From positions 1 through 64,000 of the forward strand of contig DHMN01000051.1 of NCBI GenBank assembly GCA_002405805.1: a stretch of DNA of 64,000 nucleotides, read 5' to 3'. The notes beneath the pieces are model-generated. The model was given only the letters and a program-made list of their open reading frames with translations. It was not told where the DNA came from and searched no databases. Shown here piece by piece: positions 16,626-26,716 of this stretch (its first letter is position 1; each line of letters begins with the position of its first letter). A program made the translations under genes and the position numbers. Source of the DNA: Cyanobacteria bacterium UBA4641 (GTDB lineage: Bacteria > Cyanobacteriota > Vampirovibrionia > Gastranaerophilales > Gastranaerophilaceae).

Positions 16626-19142
16626 TTATTCTGCAGTAACTTGTTCGCCCTCTTCGGTTTTTTCTTTTTTAGCACGCTTTTTGGCAGCTTTTTCAAAAGA
16701 AATTTTACCGTCAACCAAAGTTACCTTGATTGTATCACCAGGACCATATTTACCTGACAAGATTTCTTCAGCCAAACTATCTTCCATCTTACGTTGGATA
16801 AGTCTTCTCAATGGTCTTGCACCATAAGCCTCAGAATACCCATTTTCTGCCAAGTGGTCTTTAACTTCATCTGTAACTTCAATGTTCAAGCCTTTTTCAG
16901 CCAAACGTTTGAACAAGTCTTTTAACATTAAGTCAACAATTTGTCTGATTTCTTCTTTTGACAAGTGAGCAAATACGATAGTTTCATCGATTCTGTTCAA
17001 GAATTCAGGTCTGAAAGCTTTCTTCATTTCTTCTGCAACAGTTTCCTTTAGTTTTTCGTATTTGTCTTTTGATTCATCCTCAGCTGTAGAGAAACCAAGT
17101 TTTGATGTATTTGTAATCATACTTGCACCTACGTTAGATGTCATGATAATTACAGTGTTCTTGAAGCTGATATGACGACCTTTTGAATCTGTCAAACGTC
17201 CATCATCAAGGATTTGTAACATGATGTTGAATACGTCAGGGTGAGCTTTTTCGATTTCATCAAAAAGAACAACTGAATAAGGTTTCTTTCTAACAAGTTC
17301 TGACAAATGACCACCATCATCATAGCCAACGTACCCCGGAGGAGAACCGATAAGTTTTGCGGTAGAATGTTTTTCCATAAATTCTGACATATCTACTCTT
17401 ATCATATTATCTTCTGAGCCAAACATAGCCTCTGCCAATGCTTTTGCAAGTTCAGTTTTACCAACACCTGTAGGACCACAGAAGATAAAACTACCAATAG
17501 GTCTGTTTGGTGATTTCAAACCAACTCTTGCACGTCTGATAGCTTTAGAAATAGCTACAATTGCATCATGCTGACCGATAACTCTTTTATGTAAAGTATC
17601 TTCCAAGTGAAGAAGTCTTTCACTTTCGCCTTCAGTCAACTTAGTAACAGGAACACCGGTCATCATTGAAATAACTTCTGCTACATTTTCAGCCGTTACG
17701 GTAGGTTTGTTAGCGTCATGCTCTTCTCTCCATTTTGCTGAAACTTCACGAATTTTATCTCTCAAGTCAGCCTCGTCATCACGAAGCTGAGATGCTGTTT
17801 CAAATTCTTGATTTCTGATTGCATCTTCTTTTTCCTTAATCAAAGATTTTAATTGTTTTTCAAGTTCTTTACCCTCTGGGCACATGTTAGATGCTTTTAA
17901 TCTAACCTTAGAACTTGCCTCATCAATTACGTCAATAGCTTTATCCGGCAAAAATCTGTCATTTACATATTTGCTAGACAATTTAACAGCCGCAACGATT
18001 GCCTCATCAGAAATAATCAATCTGTGGTGCTCTTCATATTTAGGTTTCAAACCTTTGATAATCTCAATAGATTCATCAATAGAAGGTTCTTCAATCAATA
18101 CTGGTTGGAAACGTCTTTCTAATGCGGAATCTTTTTCAATATATTTACGATATTCATCAGATGTTGTAGCACCGATAACTTGAATTTCACCGCGAGACAA
18201 TGCAGGTTTCAAGATATTTGCCGCATCAATTGCACCTTCGGCAGCACCTGCACCAATCAAAGTGTGCATTTCATCAATAACAAGGATAATATTTCCTGCT
18301 TGACGAATTTCATCCATGATTTTTTTCAAACGTTCTTCAAATTCACCACGGTACTTAGTACCTGCAACCAAAAGCCCCATATCCAATTGAATAACTTTTT
18401 TGCCATCCAAAATATCAGGAACTTCCGCATTAACGATTCTGATTGCAAGACCTTCTGCTACAGCAGTTTTACCAACCCCCGGTTCACCAAGTAAAACAGG
18501 GTTGTTTTTTGTACGTCTTGCAAGAATTTGAATAACACGTTCAATTTCTTTTTCTCTGCCTACAACAGGGTCCAGTCTCAATTCTTGAGCTGCTAAAGTC
18601 AAATCTCTACCAAATTCATCAAGGCTTGGAGTTTTTGTTTTTCCACCGGCTGAAGATGATGAACTTGAAGAACTTGAACCTGAACCGCCTGCGGTTGCTT
18701 GTGGTTTTGATTCGCCTAACATTTTGATTACGTTAGAACGAACCTTATTCAAATCTACACCTAAGTTTTCCAAAACTCTTGCTGCAACACCTTCACCTTC
18801 TCTGATAAGACCTAACAACAAGTGTTCTGTACCGATATAATTATGACCTAATTGTCTTGCTTCATCCCAAGAAAGCTCCAAAACCCTCTTAGCCCTCGGA
18901 GTGAACGGAATTTCTACCGCAACAAAACCTGAACCTCTACCGATGATTTTTTCGACTTCAGTTCTAGCATCTTTAAGGTTTACCCCCATAGATTTAAGAG
19001 TTTTAGCAGCAACTCCGGTACCCTCTCCGATAAGACCTAACAAAACCTGTTCTGTACCAACAAAGTTATGTCCTAATCTTCGAGCTTCTTCCTGAGCAAG
19101 CATAATAACTTTGATTGCTTTTTCTGTAAAACGTTCGAACAT
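16626..19142 (-). CDS. clpC: ATP-dependent Clp protease ATPase subunit ClpC
   Basis: 838 residues, normal for ClpC. Hsp100 unfoldase that feeds substrates to ClpP. Two ClpN repeats ([23 protein letters not shown], and [21 protein letters not shown]), a Ser-rich linker (about 150-170), AAA+ module 1 ([21 protein letters not shown]), a UVR/coiled middle domain ([20 protein letters not shown]), AAA+ module 2 ([22 protein letters not shown]) and the ClpC signature with [19 protein letters not shown] precedes ATG. No mcsA/mcsB/ctsR neighbours, as in cyanobacteria and unlike Firmicutes. The acidic/basic tail is extended. Confidence 0.96.
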   Translation of the reverse strand: MFERFTEKAIKVIMLAQEEARRLGHNFVGTEQVLLGLIGEGTGVAAKTLKSMGVNLKDARTEVEKIIGRGSGFVAVEIPFTPRAKRVLELSWDEARQLGHNYIGTEHLLLGLIREGEGVAARVLENLGVDLNKVRSNVIKMLGESKPQATAGGSGSSSSSSSSSAGGKTKTPSLDEFGRDLTLAAQELRLDPVVGREKEIERVIQILARRTKNNPVLLGEPGVGKTAVAEGLAIRIVNAEVPDILDGKKVIQLDMGLLVAGTKYRGEFEERLKKIMDEIRQAGNIILVIDEMHTLIGAGAAEGAIDAANILKPALSRGEIQVIGATTSDEYRKYIEKDSALERRFQPVLIEEPSIDESIEIIKGLKPKYEEHHRLIISDEAIVAAVKLSSKYVNDRFLPDKAIDVIDEASSKVRLKASNMCPEGKELEKQLKSLIKEKEDAIRNQEFETASQLRDDEADLRDKIREVSAKWREEHDANKPTVTAENVAEVISMMTGVPVTKLTEGESERLLHLEDTLHKRVIGQHDAIVAISKAIRRARVGLKSPNRPIGSFIFCGPTGVGKTELAKALAEAMFGSEDNMIRVDMSEFMEKHSTAKLIGSPPGYVGYDDGGHLSELVRKKPYSVVLFDEIEKAHPDVFNIMLQILDDGRLTDSKGRHISFKNTVIIMTSNVGASMITNTSKLGFSTAEDESKDKYEKLKETVAEEMKKAFRPEFLNRIDETIVFAHLSKEEIRQIVDLMLKDLFKRLAEKGLNIEVTDEVKDHLAENGYSEAYGARPLRRLIQRKMEDSLAEEILSGKYGPGDTIKVTLVDGKISFEKAAKKRAKKEKTEEGEQVTAE

Positions 19143-19243
19143 TTTTTACTCCTATCTCTTCTTATACACAAATTATATACAAAAAGTGAAAAAGTTTCAA
19201 GATGTTTGATAAATCTCTAAAACGCGCCAAATAAAAGCCAAAA

Positions 19244-19570
19244 TTACTTCAAACCCAAATCTTTCAAAAATCTTTCGTTATCGGAAAGATTAAATAAAGC
19301 ATCTTCTGAAAATGGGTCTACAACACCTTCTTTGCCAAAAAGTTCATCAACAATTTGGTTATGAGAGGTATTTTCAGGGTCAGAAAGTGCTAAACGCGTA
19401 AAATTATTAATGTCGGTTTTTCTTTCATACAAATTCAGGGCATGCCTTGATAAACTTTTCAAAAATGAATTTTTTGTTTGGTCTTTCAAGGTTTGAACAG
19501 GCGAACTCATTGGAAAACAAGAGCTTTCCATACGTTCGGCTTTCAATTGTTTTGCTAACTTTTTAAACAT
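19244..19570 (-). CDS. Small hypothetical protein, 108 aa
   Basis: Start chosen at ATG 19570 (MFKKLAKQLKAERM) because GGGAG lies just before it, while the longer frame's ATG at 19603 overlaps the TATAAT promoter box. The N-terminus is a basic amphipathic helix, the rest is polar with an acidic C-terminal half (DPFSEDALFNLSDNERFL). No family recognised and no membrane segment. Monocistronic, divergent from serS. Confidence 0.7.
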   Translation of the reverse strand: MFKKLAKQLKAERMESSCFPMSSPVQTLKDQTKNSFLKSLSRHALNLYERKTDINNFTRLALSDPENTSHNQIVDELFGKEGVVDPFSEDALFNLSDNERFLKDLGLK

Positions 19571-19594
19571 CACATCTCCCTGTTTAATAATGAT

Positions 19595-19622
19595 ATTATA
19601 CATTATTTTTCAATTATTGCAA
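19595..19622 (-). promoter_or_regulatory. Promoter of the 108-aa gene
   Basis: Minus strand TTGCAA, 16-base spacer, TATAAT (plus-strand 19595-19600). Confidence 0.6.
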
Positions 19623-19718
19623 ATAAACATTATACCAAAGGGGAAATTGTAACTTGATTATAAAATGTATTTCTATTAGAATTAATTTGCTAAATTAAGA
19701 AAAAGAAAAGAGGATAAA

Positions 19719-20984
19719 ATGCTTGATATTAAACTGATTAGAGAGAATCCTGACAAGATTAACGAATTGTTAAAAAGAAGAAACTCCGAACTTTCTATTA
19801 ACGAAGTTATCGCAATTGACGAAGAAAGAAGAAAGATTCAAACAAAAGCTGATGAGTTAAGAGCTAAGAGGAAATCGGAATCTCAAAAAATCGGTCTAAT
19901 GAAGAAAAACGGCGAAAATACTGACGAAATCCAAGAAGATGTCAGAGTTTTAGGCGATGAAATTAAAGAACTTGAAGAAAGACAAAACGCACTCGATTTC
20001 AAACAAAGAGATATTTTATTACACATCCCAAATATTCCTGATGAGACAACACCTATCGGCGCATCAGATGCGGATAACGTTGAAGTTTACAAATGGGGTG
20101 AGCCTAGAAAATTCGACTTTGAATACAAAGCTCACTGGGATTTGTGCGAAGAAAAAAATCTTGTAGATTTTGAACGTGGTGTTAAACTTTCTCAATCAAG
20201 ATTTACATTATACAGAGGTAAAGGTTCAAGACTAGAACGAGCTATCATCAATTTCTTCCTTGATTACCACACAGAGCAACAAGGTTATGAAGAAATCCTA
20301 CCTCCATTTATGGCAAACTCTGCAACAATGACAGGTACAGGTCAACTTCCAAAATTCGCAGAAGATATGTATAAATGCGAAAACGAAGACCTATACTTGA
20401 TTCCGACAGCGGAGGTTCCTGTAACAAATATTTATTCAGGCGAAATTCTTTCAGAAGATGATTTACCAAAATATATGACTGCTTACACTCCATGTTTCAG
20501 ACGTGAAGCAGGTTCTGCAGGTAAAGACACAAGAGGTTTAATCAGAGTCCACCAATTTAACAAAGTTGAATTAGTAAAACTTTGTACTCCTGAAACAAGC
20601 AAAGATGAACACGAAAAACTAACAGAAGATGCTGAAAAAATGTTGCAATTATTAGAACTTCCATACAGAAGAGAAGCTCTATCAACAGGGGATATCGGAT
20701 TTTCAGCTAACAAATGTTGGGATTTGGAAGTTTGGATGCCTTCTTATAACGCTTATAAAGAAATTTCAAGCTGTTCAAATTATGGCGACTACCAAGCAAG
20801 ACGTGCTAATATCAGATACAAAGAAAAAGCAACAGGCAAAACAAGATTTGTTCACACAATTAATGGGTCAGGTCTTGCTGTTGGCAGAACATTTGCTGCA
20901 ATTGTTGAAAATTATCAACAAGCAGACGGTACAATTATTATCCCTGAAGTATTAAGAAAATACACAGGATTTGATAAAATCTAA
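19719..20984 (+). CDS. serS: Seryl-tRNA synthetase
   Basis: 421 residues, class II synthetase that charges tRNA-Ser and tRNA-Sec type acceptors with serine. An N-terminal antiparallel coiled-coil arm (about residues 28-100, rich in Lys/Glu) grips the long variable arm. Motif 2 appears as [24 protein letters not shown] and motif 3 as [28 protein letters not shown] and TAEVPVTN are the serine-site elements. AAGAGG lies before ATG. Own transcript ending at a very strong terminator. Confidence 0.97.
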   Translation: MLDIKLIRENPDKINELLKRRNSELSINEVIAIDEERRKIQTKADELRAKRKSESQKIGLMKKNGENTDEIQEDVRVLGDEIKELEERQNALDFKQRDILLHIPNIPDETTPIGASDADNVEVYKWGEPRKFDFEYKAHWDLCEEKNLVDFERGVKLSQSRFTLYRGKGSRLERAIINFFLDYHTEQQGYEEILPPFMANSATMTGTGQLPKFAEDMYKCENEDLYLIPTAEVPVTNIYSGEILSEDDLPKYMTAYTPCFRREAGSAGKDTRGLIRVHQFNKVELVKLCTPETSKDEHEKLTEDAEKMLQLLELPYRREALSTGDIGFSANKCWDLEVWMPSYNAYKEISSCSNYGDYQARRANIRYKEKATGKTRFVHTINGSGLAVGRTFAAIVENYQQADGTIIIPEVLRKYTGFDKI

Positions 20985-21005
20985 TGACTATATAAAACAA
21001 TACAA

Positions 21006-21043
21006 ACGAGACGCCACTGAAACTTCAGTGGCGTCTCGTTTTA
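21006..21043. terminator. Strong terminator after serS
   Basis: A 15-bp perfect stem (21006-21020 with 21025-21039) of ACGAGACGCCACTGA and its complement, then TTTTA. Confidence 0.95.
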
Positions 21044-21058
21044 ATAAATAAAAATTTT

Positions 21059-21454
21059 CTATCTCATATATTTATGAGCTTCCAAGAATTTCAAACGCTC
21101 AACAACATTGTTTTCCATACGTATAGCATCCTGGCAAAGAGATTTAATAAACTCAATCGGAGACTTGTTGAAGGTATAGCTAAACCAACCTTCTCTTCTC
21201 TCTATTGGGTCAAAGCCTAAAGTTAATCTGTCGTTAGACACTCTTGCAAACAATTTATCAGTACCTGCAGGGTAATTGAATACATCAATATCAGTATGTT
21301 TAAGAGTTTTTTGACCTTCAATCAAAGTATTAAGTTCTACTTTTTCTTCCTTTGATAATCTGCTTAACAAAGAATTTTTTACTAATTCCGAATCAAATTT
21401 TAGTGCGCCAAAAGATGTTTGCTGTCTACTTGGGCTTATACTATTTACTTGCAT
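21059..21454 (-). CDS. Small SFG-motif protein, tandem paralogue B
   Basis: 131 residues, MQVNSISPSRQQTSFGAL at the start. Paralogous to the next gene upstream: both share L..LI..QKT.K..DI, a central beta part, SPI.F(I/V).SLC..A..M near the end. Helix, beta core, helix; no membrane segment or signal peptide. A 15-base gap to the upstream paralogue indicates one transcript. Function unknown; the same C-terminal helix shape recurs in the proteins at 24415 and 44962. Confidence 0.75.
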   Translation of the reverse strand: MQVNSISPSRQQTSFGALKFDSELVKNSLLSRLSKEEKVELNTLIEGQKTLKHTDIDVFNYPAGTDKLFARVSNDRLTLGFDPIERREGWFSYTFNKSPIEFIKSLCQDAIRMENNVVERLKFLEAHKYMR

Positions 21455-21469
21455 TATTATCTCCTTAAA

Positions 21470-21865
21470 CTACTTACCAAATGAATCAATAGCGTTATTT
21501 AATTTTGCTTCAGCATCAATTTTTGCTGACATTTTATCAGCTTTTTTGCAAAGGGATTCAACAAAATGTATCGGACTTCTCAACATTTCTAAAAGACCTT
21601 CACATGGCTGTTTCATTAGAATATTGGTACTTGAAGGAGATTTTGGAAAAATATTTGCTCCCAATCTTGTTGAATCATGACCGCCAACGGTATATAGGAA
21701 AATATCAACATTTTTATTGGTTTTTTGAGAGTCAATTAATTCTTGCAATTTTGCTACGTCTTTTTGTTTAACACGTTTTTTCAAAGCATCAACTGCACCA
21801 TCGCCCATTTTGGTAAATGCCATACCGAAACTTTGTTGTTGATTATTTACACTATCTACCTGCAT
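21470..21865 (-). CDS. Small SFG-motif protein, tandem paralogue A
   Basis: 131 residues, MQVDSVNNQQQSFGMAF at the start, the same length as its tandem partner and alignable over most of it (QELIDSQKTNKNVDIFLY; SPIHFVESLCKKADKM). GGAG lies before ATG. Promoter-like TATAAT upstream on the minus strand near 21894-21899. No known family. Tandem duplication followed by divergence is the simplest history. Confidence 0.75.
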   Translation of the reverse strand: MQVDSVNNQQQSFGMAFTKMGDGAVDALKKRVKQKDVAKLQELIDSQKTNKNVDIFLYTVGGHDSTRLGANIFPKSPSSTNILMKQPCEGLLEMLRSPIHFVESLCKKADKMSAKIDAEAKLNNAIDSFGK

Positions 21866-21987
21866 GATATTCTCCTTTTTGCCTATTATGCAGTATTATA
21901 AATCCATCAAGATAAAATTTTGCCAAATATTAACAAAATATTTAAAATAACTTTACAAATCAGCTTTTAATATATATTGCAATATGT

Positions 21988-21993
21988 TATAAT
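21988..21993 (+). promoter_or_regulatory. -10 box of the helicase gene
   Basis: TATAAT about 30 bases before ATG, no clear -35. Confidence 0.4.
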
Positions 21994-22024
21994 ATATATA
22001 GAATAGCTTTATAAAGGACAAAAA

Positions 22025-24313
22025 ATGAGTGAATTTCCGTTTGAGTTGGATGATTTTCAAAAAGAGGCATGTGAGGTTATAGATAACGGTGAAAGTGTTG
22101 TTGTTTGCGCACCAACAGGTGCCGGTAAAACTGTAATCGCACAACACGCAATCCATAGGGCACTGGAGCAAGGGTGCAGAATTTTTTACACAACACCCTT
22201 GAAAGCTCTATCAAATCAGAAATTCTATGATTTTGGCGAAAAATACGGCTACGATAAAGTCGGTCTATTAACAGGCGACACCTCAATAAACAGAGGGGCA
22301 CAAGTTGTAATTATGACGACCGAAGTTTTCAGAAATATGCTTTATGGCACAAATTTCGGAGCAGTTGCTGACAACTTGAAAGATGTTCGTTATGTTGTTC
22401 TTGATGAAGTTCACTATATGAATGACGAACAGCGAGGAACAGTTTGGGAAGAAAGTATTATCTACTGTCCGACAAATATCCAAATTATCGCGCTATCCGC
22501 AACGGTCGCAAATTGCGATGAATTAACAAACTGGATAAACACTGTTCACTCAAAAACCAAGCTTGTTAATACTGATTTTAGACCTGTTCCGTTGAGATTT
22601 TATTATTTTGACAGTTCTCAACCGTTTAAACTGTTACCGCTTTTGACTCCTGAAGGTAAACTTAATAAAAAAATCAAACCTGAAAAACCTCAATGGGCAA
22701 AAGGCAAAGATAAACGAAAAAAAACTTATGTTAAACAAATTATTCAAAATTTGGCTGATGCAAATATGCTCCCTGCAATATATTTCACATTTTCACGCAA
22801 AAAATGTGATGAACAAATGGAAAAATGTGCAGGTTTGGGATTGAACACTAAAGCCGAACAAGAAGAAATCAAAGCTTTTATTGATGAATTTATCGCCGAA
22901 AATCCACACCTATACGGCAACAAGCATATTGAATATTTAATACAAGGGGTTGCATCTCACCACGCAGGCTTACTTCCCGCTTGGAAAAATTTAGTAGAAA
23001 AATTATTCCAAAAGGGCTTGATTAAAGTCGTTTTTGCAACAGAAACCCTTGCTGCAGGTATAAATATGCCTGCGCGCTCAACTGTTATCAGCTCAACAAG
23101 CAAACGAACAGATTCAGGTCACAGGATGCTTACGGCTAACGAATTTTTGCAAATGTCAGGGAGAGCAGGCAGGCGCGGAATGGATGAAGTCGGCTACGTT
23201 ACAATCGTTGGAACACCTTTCCAAACGCCTGATGAGGTTGCAGAACTTGTTTTAAGCGGTTCTAATCCGCTAGAAAGCAGATTTTCACCAAGTTACTCAA
23301 TGGTGTTGAATTTGTTGCAAAGATTTACCCTTGAAGAATCAAAAGAACTTATCTTAAAAAGTTTTGGCTACTATTCTTCTGACTTTAGGTTAAAACCGAT
23401 ACTTGCTCAAATTGAACAATTTGACAACGAGATAAAAGAACGAAATTTTGTTTGTCCGTCCCATCTGTCTGATGACAAAATTTTAGAATACGACAAACTA
23501 AGATTTTTATACGTTCAAAACAGACAAACTTACAAAAAAATTCTCAGACAGGAAAAACAAAAACACAGACCACTTTCACCTGAAGTCATTGAATTTGGCG
23601 AAAGGAACAAGGCAGATTTGCATAAACTCCAAAGCTTTGCGTGTGATTTGTGTAAACACTACAAAAAACACTCAAAAAATATTGAAGTAATAAAACGAAT
23701 TGAAAGCAAGAAGAAAAAACTCCAAAAAGAAATCGAAAAACAAAAAGATATTTATTGGAATAAATTCTTGGCACATCGTGCGGTTTTACAAGATTACGGA
23801 TATTTGCAAAATGATTATCCGACAGAAAAAGGTAAAACAACATCTCAAATCCGAGCAGAAAATGAACTTTTCTTGGCTGAAATTATATTTTCAGGCGTGT
23901 TAGAAAATCTTACACCATCACAACTTGCCGGCGTAATTTGTGCAATCACGACAGAAGAATTGAGAATTGAAATACCTTATGTTCCGTTCTCCGAACCAGT
24001 CAGAAAAACATTGAATAAAATCAGAAATATTAAGAAAAAATTGGCTAAAGCTCAAGCAAATTACGACATTGATGCTCCGCTAAACATCAATCCTTACTTT
24101 AGTTCAATGATTGAACTTTGGGTTGAAGGTGCAGAATGGGAGACTGTTACTGAGCAAATCGACATCGGCGAAGGTGATATTGTCAGAGCTTTCAAACGAG
24201 TTGTTGATGTATTAAGACAACTTACTGTTATTGATAATGTACCTGAATCAGTTGTATTTACAGCAAGAGAAGCGATTGACAAAATCCAGCGCGCTCCGGT
24301 TGATGTAGATTAA
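22025..24313 (+). CDS. Ski2/Mtr4-like DEAD/DExH RNA helicase
   Basis: 762 residues. RNA unwinding by ATP hydrolysis. Superfamily 2 motifs in order: APTGAGKT (residues 29-36), TTPLKALSNQK, GDTSINRGAQVVIMTTEV, LDEVHYMND, ALSATVANCDEL, then the helicase C half with FATETLAAGINMPAR and QMSGRAGRRGMD. A coiled-coil Lys-rich stretch and a DSHCT-like C-terminal helical domain follow, as in the Ski2-like helicases found in cyanobacteria and in plastids. Likely role in rRNA or mRNA processing or decay; not proved. GGAC precedes ATG. Confidence 0.88.
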   Translation: MSEFPFELDDFQKEACEVIDNGESVVVCAPTGAGKTVIAQHAIHRALEQGCRIFYTTPLKALSNQKFYDFGEKYGYDKVGLLTGDTSINRGAQVVIMTTEVFRNMLYGTNFGAVADNLKDVRYVVLDEVHYMNDEQRGTVWEESIIYCPTNIQIIALSATVANCDELTNWINTVHSKTKLVNTDFRPVPLRFYYFDSSQPFKLLPLLTPEGKLNKKIKPEKPQWAKGKDKRKKTYVKQIIQNLADANMLPAIYFTFSRKKCDEQMEKCAGLGLNTKAEQEEIKAFIDEFIAENPHLYGNKHIEYLIQGVASHHAGLLPAWKNLVEKLFQKGLIKVVFATETLAAGINMPARSTVISSTSKRTDSGHRMLTANEFLQMSGRAGRRGMDEVGYVTIVGTPFQTPDEVAELVLSGSNPLESRFSPSYSMVLNLLQRFTLEESKELILKSFGYYSSDFRLKPILAQIEQFDNEIKERNFVCPSHLSDDKILEYDKLRFLYVQNRQTYKKILRQEKQKHRPLSPEVIEFGERNKADLHKLQSFACDLCKHYKKHSKNIEVIKRIESKKKKLQKEIEKQKDIYWNKFLAHRAVLQDYGYLQNDYPTEKGKTTSQIRAENELFLAEIIFSGVLENLTPSQLAGVICAITTEELRIEIPYVPFSEPVRKTLNKIRNIKKKLAKAQANYDIDAPLNINPYFSSMIELWVEGAEWETVTEQIDIGEGDIVRAFKRVVDVLRQLTVIDNVPESVVFTAREAIDKIQRAPVDVD

Positions 24314-24337
24314 TATTAACACTTCTTTAACATAAAA

Positions 24338-24366
24338 TTGACATCATAATATTTTTGCAATTTAAT
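24338..24366 (+). promoter_or_regulatory. Promoter of the 127-aa gene
   Basis: TTGACA (24338-24343), 17-base spacer, TTTAAT (24361-24366). Confidence 0.6.
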
Positions 24367-24414
24367 AAGTGTAAAATATACATTTATTATTTTAAAAACA
24401 AAGAGGATTATATT

Positions 24415-24798
24415 ATGATGATAAATAGAATTAGCACACATGTTATGAATGATTGCTGTAAACCACATCCACAGACCAAAAACGTAACAACAGATACAAT
24501 CACATTTACCGGAAAAAATCTGACTCAACTTGCAGATGATGCATTTATGAGCATATCAAAAAACAGAAAAGGTAACAAACTTGGCGAAGTTTTAGGAACT
24601 TCAGGAAAAACAAATTTTAGATTGAAAGAAACCTTGTTTGGTAAAAAAGCAGAATTGGACGTAATAAGAGGGGATGAATTTGCAACTTTTGAAATTTCAA
24701 GAAATCCTAATTCTGCTGCTAAAATTGCAGAACTAGACAATGGCAATTCAAGAAACCTTGTTCAACTGGTACAAAGATTTGTAAAAGGCTTGAAGTAA
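24415..24798 (+). CDS. Small SFG-like protein with ITFTG motif, 127 aa
   Basis: Start at ATG 24415, eight bases after GAGG; the longer frame starting TTG at 24355 overlaps the promoter. The protein has a Cys/His-containing N-terminal linker then ITFTGKN at residues 29-35, the longest linker of the tag family in this window. The body has beta strands (KAELDVIRGDEFATFEIS) and a C-terminal amphipathic helix ending VQRFVKGLK, resembling the C-terminal helices of the tandem pair at 21059-21865. Function unknown. Confidence 0.7.
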   Translation: MMINRISTHVMNDCCKPHPQTKNVTTDTITFTGKNLTQLADDAFMSISKNRKGNKLGEVLGTSGKTNFRLKETLFGKKAELDVIRGDEFATFEISRNPNSAAKIAELDNGNSRNLVQLVQRFVKGLK

Positions 24799-24827
24799 CG
24801 AGAATTAAAATCACACAAACATTACAC

Positions 24828-24852
24828 TGTCGGCTTGGTAAAGCCGACCTAC
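24828..24852. repeat. Hairpin element TGTCGGCTTGGTAAAGCCGACCTAC, left copy
   Basis: Itself a hairpin (TCGGCTT/AAAGCCGA). An inverted copy with two mismatches lies at 25132-25156. Confidence 0.75.
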
Positions 24853-24911
24853 TTTATATAAATTAAAGGTGGGCTAGTGAGCCCACACGACTTTAAGAAT
24901 TAAATTGTAAT

Positions 24912-24939
24912 TGTCACCCTGAATTTATTTCAGGGTCTC
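24912..24939. repeat. Palindrome-family copy TGTCACCCTGAA-N5-TTCAGGGTCTC
   Basis: Short hairpin copy, orientation opposite to 4349-4374. Confidence 0.75.
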
Positions 24940-24979
24940 TGATATTACAAATTATACATAAGACTAATTTGTTCAATTT

Positions 24980-25070
24980 GAGATGCTGAAACAGCTCAGC
25001 CTGCGCCCACAGACAGGCTCACACATTTCGCCATAGCTCAATGGTTCGCTTTGTAAAGTTCAGAATGACA
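24980..25070. repeat. Long palindrome-family copy
   Basis: Starts GAGATGCTGAA and ends TTCAGAATGACA with a 68-base interior, comparable with the long member at 4045. Confidence 0.55.
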
Positions 25071-25090
25071 TAGACCGAAATGTTCAATTT

Positions 25091-25118
25091 GAGATTCCGA
25101 AATAAATTCGGAATGACA
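25091..25118. repeat. Palindrome-family copy GAGATTCCGAA-N5-TTCGGAATGACA
   Basis: Compensated base changes keep the stem (TCCGAA/TTCGGA instead of TCTGAA/TTCAGA). Confidence 0.8.
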
Positions 25119-25131
25119 ATACAAAAAGATT

Positions 25132-25156
25132 GTAGGTCGGTTTTACTAAGCCGACA
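25132..25156. repeat. Hairpin element GTAGGTCGGTTTTACTAAGCCGACA, right inverted copy
   Basis: Reverse complement of the element at 24828-24852 with two differences. Confidence 0.75.
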
Positions 25157-25173
25157 ACAAAATCAAAATTGAT

Positions 25174-25238
25174 AGATTCGGAATAGGATAAAATCTACGT
25201 TGCTACGCAACTTGATTTTTAATCCTTTCAGAATGACA
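25174..25238. repeat. Long palindrome-family copy
   Basis: GATTCGGAATAGGAT ... AATCCTTTCAGAATGACA, with inner hairpin GTTGC-tac-GCAAC. Confidence 0.55.
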
Positions 25239-25453
25239 CATGAAACATCCTACCATCCAAATTTAGTGTACATTTGCCACTATTTAGAATTGTAAAACCC
25301 TTACTATCAAAAGGATTGAAACATTTGTAAAAATATGTTACAATAATAGTAGGAACACCCTATTTGCCCTCATAGGTCTCTGATGAGTGTTATTCCCCAC
25401 CCCACTCTAAAAACAAAAAGGTATCCGATTACTACCAGAAATCAGGTGCTATT

Positions 25454-26716
25454 ATGGATACGCTTATTGAAAGAAAACAATTTATCATTCCGGTAAGGAC
25501 TTGCGAATACCTGTTGACGATTTCGCTTTTTGCAACTTTAGTTCTTACCCACACCATATTTCAGCCTCCGATTTTGGCAAACGATTTACTTGCAAATAAT
25601 TCAGTAACCGTACCGACTTTGAAAGAAGTTACAACTCAAATCAAAGAAAACTTAAACCCTGAAATAAAAAAAGAAAAATTCAATTCTCGAATAGCTACAA
25701 AATACAAATACGCAAACGTTTCAAATGTATCTGATGGAATTAAACATATCAGAATGACAAAATACTACCAAGGTAAACCTGTCAGAATAAATATCGTAGA
25801 AATTAACCGCGAAGTGGCAACTGATTTTGAAGTTAAACCGGCAATCGCATCTGCAACTTTGCCAAACAGAAGAACTGTGAGAACAATTGCCCAAAACACC
25901 AATTCTATCGCTGCGATTAACGGCGGATTTTTCAAACCTCAAACAGGTGTTCCGCTAGGCACTTTGATGATTAACAAAAAAATCTACACCGGACCGATTT
26001 ATGATAGAGTTGCCCTTGGGATATTTGATAACGGCTATGATGTTGGTAGAGTTCAGCTAAACGCACACATTACAGGCAACGGTCAAGAAATAAAAATCGA
26101 TAATATAAATCAGCCAAGAATGTTATCCTCATATATTTTAGCTTATACAAGGGATTGGGGGAAATATGCTCCTGCGTCACCTCAGTATGGTGTCCAACTT
26201 CAAATTGTTGGAAATAAAATTACGGCTGCTTCCGCTAATCCCCTTTCCATTCCAGAAAACGGTTACGTTCTTGTTGGTCCGAAAGCTAAATTAGGAAAAC
26301 TTTTTGGCGCACAATATGTTGATGTACAAATCAACACTAATCCAAAATGGGAAAATGTTAAACACATCATCAGCGGAGGACCGTATCTTGTTAGAAACGG
26401 TGAAGTTTACATCGATATGACAGCTCAAAAGTTAGGCTCTATCGGAGGGCGCAACCCTCGAACCGCAATAGGTTACACAAAAGACAATGATTTAATCTTA
26501 ATAACGGCTGACGGCAGAGAAGGAAGTTCAATAGGCTTGACACTAACAGAACTTGCCAATTTGCTAAAAAGCTTAGGTTGCACAAACGCTATCAACCTTG
26601 ATGGCGGAGGTTCAACCGTAATGTACGTAAAAGGACAAATAGTAAATCGTCCACACCAATCTGGAGGTATCGCGTTATCTAATGCTTTGGTCATTTCTAA
26701 AAAATCTGCAAACTAA
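25454..26716 (+). CDS. Phosphodiester glycosidase (NAGPA/DUF2233) family, secreted
   Basis: 420 residues. The N-terminus has a hydrophobic segment (YLLTISLFATLVLTHTIF, about 18-36), an anchor or uncleaved signal, placing the enzyme outside the cytoplasm. The C-terminal 300 residues carry the NAGPA motifs: AINGGFF, GVPLGTLMIN, ISGGPYLV, GRNPRTAIGY, LLKSLGCTNAINLDGGGSTVMY and a final GGIALSNALVI. Related enzymes remove GlcNAc from phosphodiesters or act in exopolysaccharide and spore-coat pathways. Substrate here is unknown. AGGTG lies before the ATG behind a possible structured leader. Confidence 0.9.
   Translation: MDTLIERKQFIIPVRTCEYLLTISLFATLVLTHTIFQPPILANDLLANNSVTVPTLKEVTTQIKENLNPEIKKEKFNSRIATKYKYANVSNVSDGIKHIRMTKYYQGKPVRINIVEINREVATDFEVKPAIASATLPNRRTVRTIAQNTNSIAAINGGFFKPQTGVPLGTLMINKKIYTGPIYDRVALGIFDNGYDVGRVQLNAHITGNGQEIKIDNINQPRMLSSYILAYTRDWGKYAPASPQYGVQLQIVGNKITAASANPLSIPENGYVLVGPKAKLGKLFGAQYVDVQINTNPKWENVKHIISGGPYLVRNGEVYIDMTAQKLGSIGGRNPRTAIGYTKDNDLILITADGREGSSIGLTLTELANLLKSLGCTNAINLDGGGSTVMYVKGQIVNRPHQSGGIALSNALVISKKSAN

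Larger units (their letters stand above)
24799..25453. other. Repeat-rich spacer with structured leader at its right end
   Basis: No gene found in about 655 bases. It holds four palindrome-family copies and an inverted pair of TGTCGGCTTRGTAAARCCGACCTAC elements about 300 bases apart. The last 100 bases (25352-25453) are a possible 5' leader: GGAA and AACAC pair with GTGTT and TTCC around CTCAT / ATGAG, then GGTA / TACC hairpin just before the SD of the glycosidase gene. A known riboswitch class was not recognised. Confidence 0.6.
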
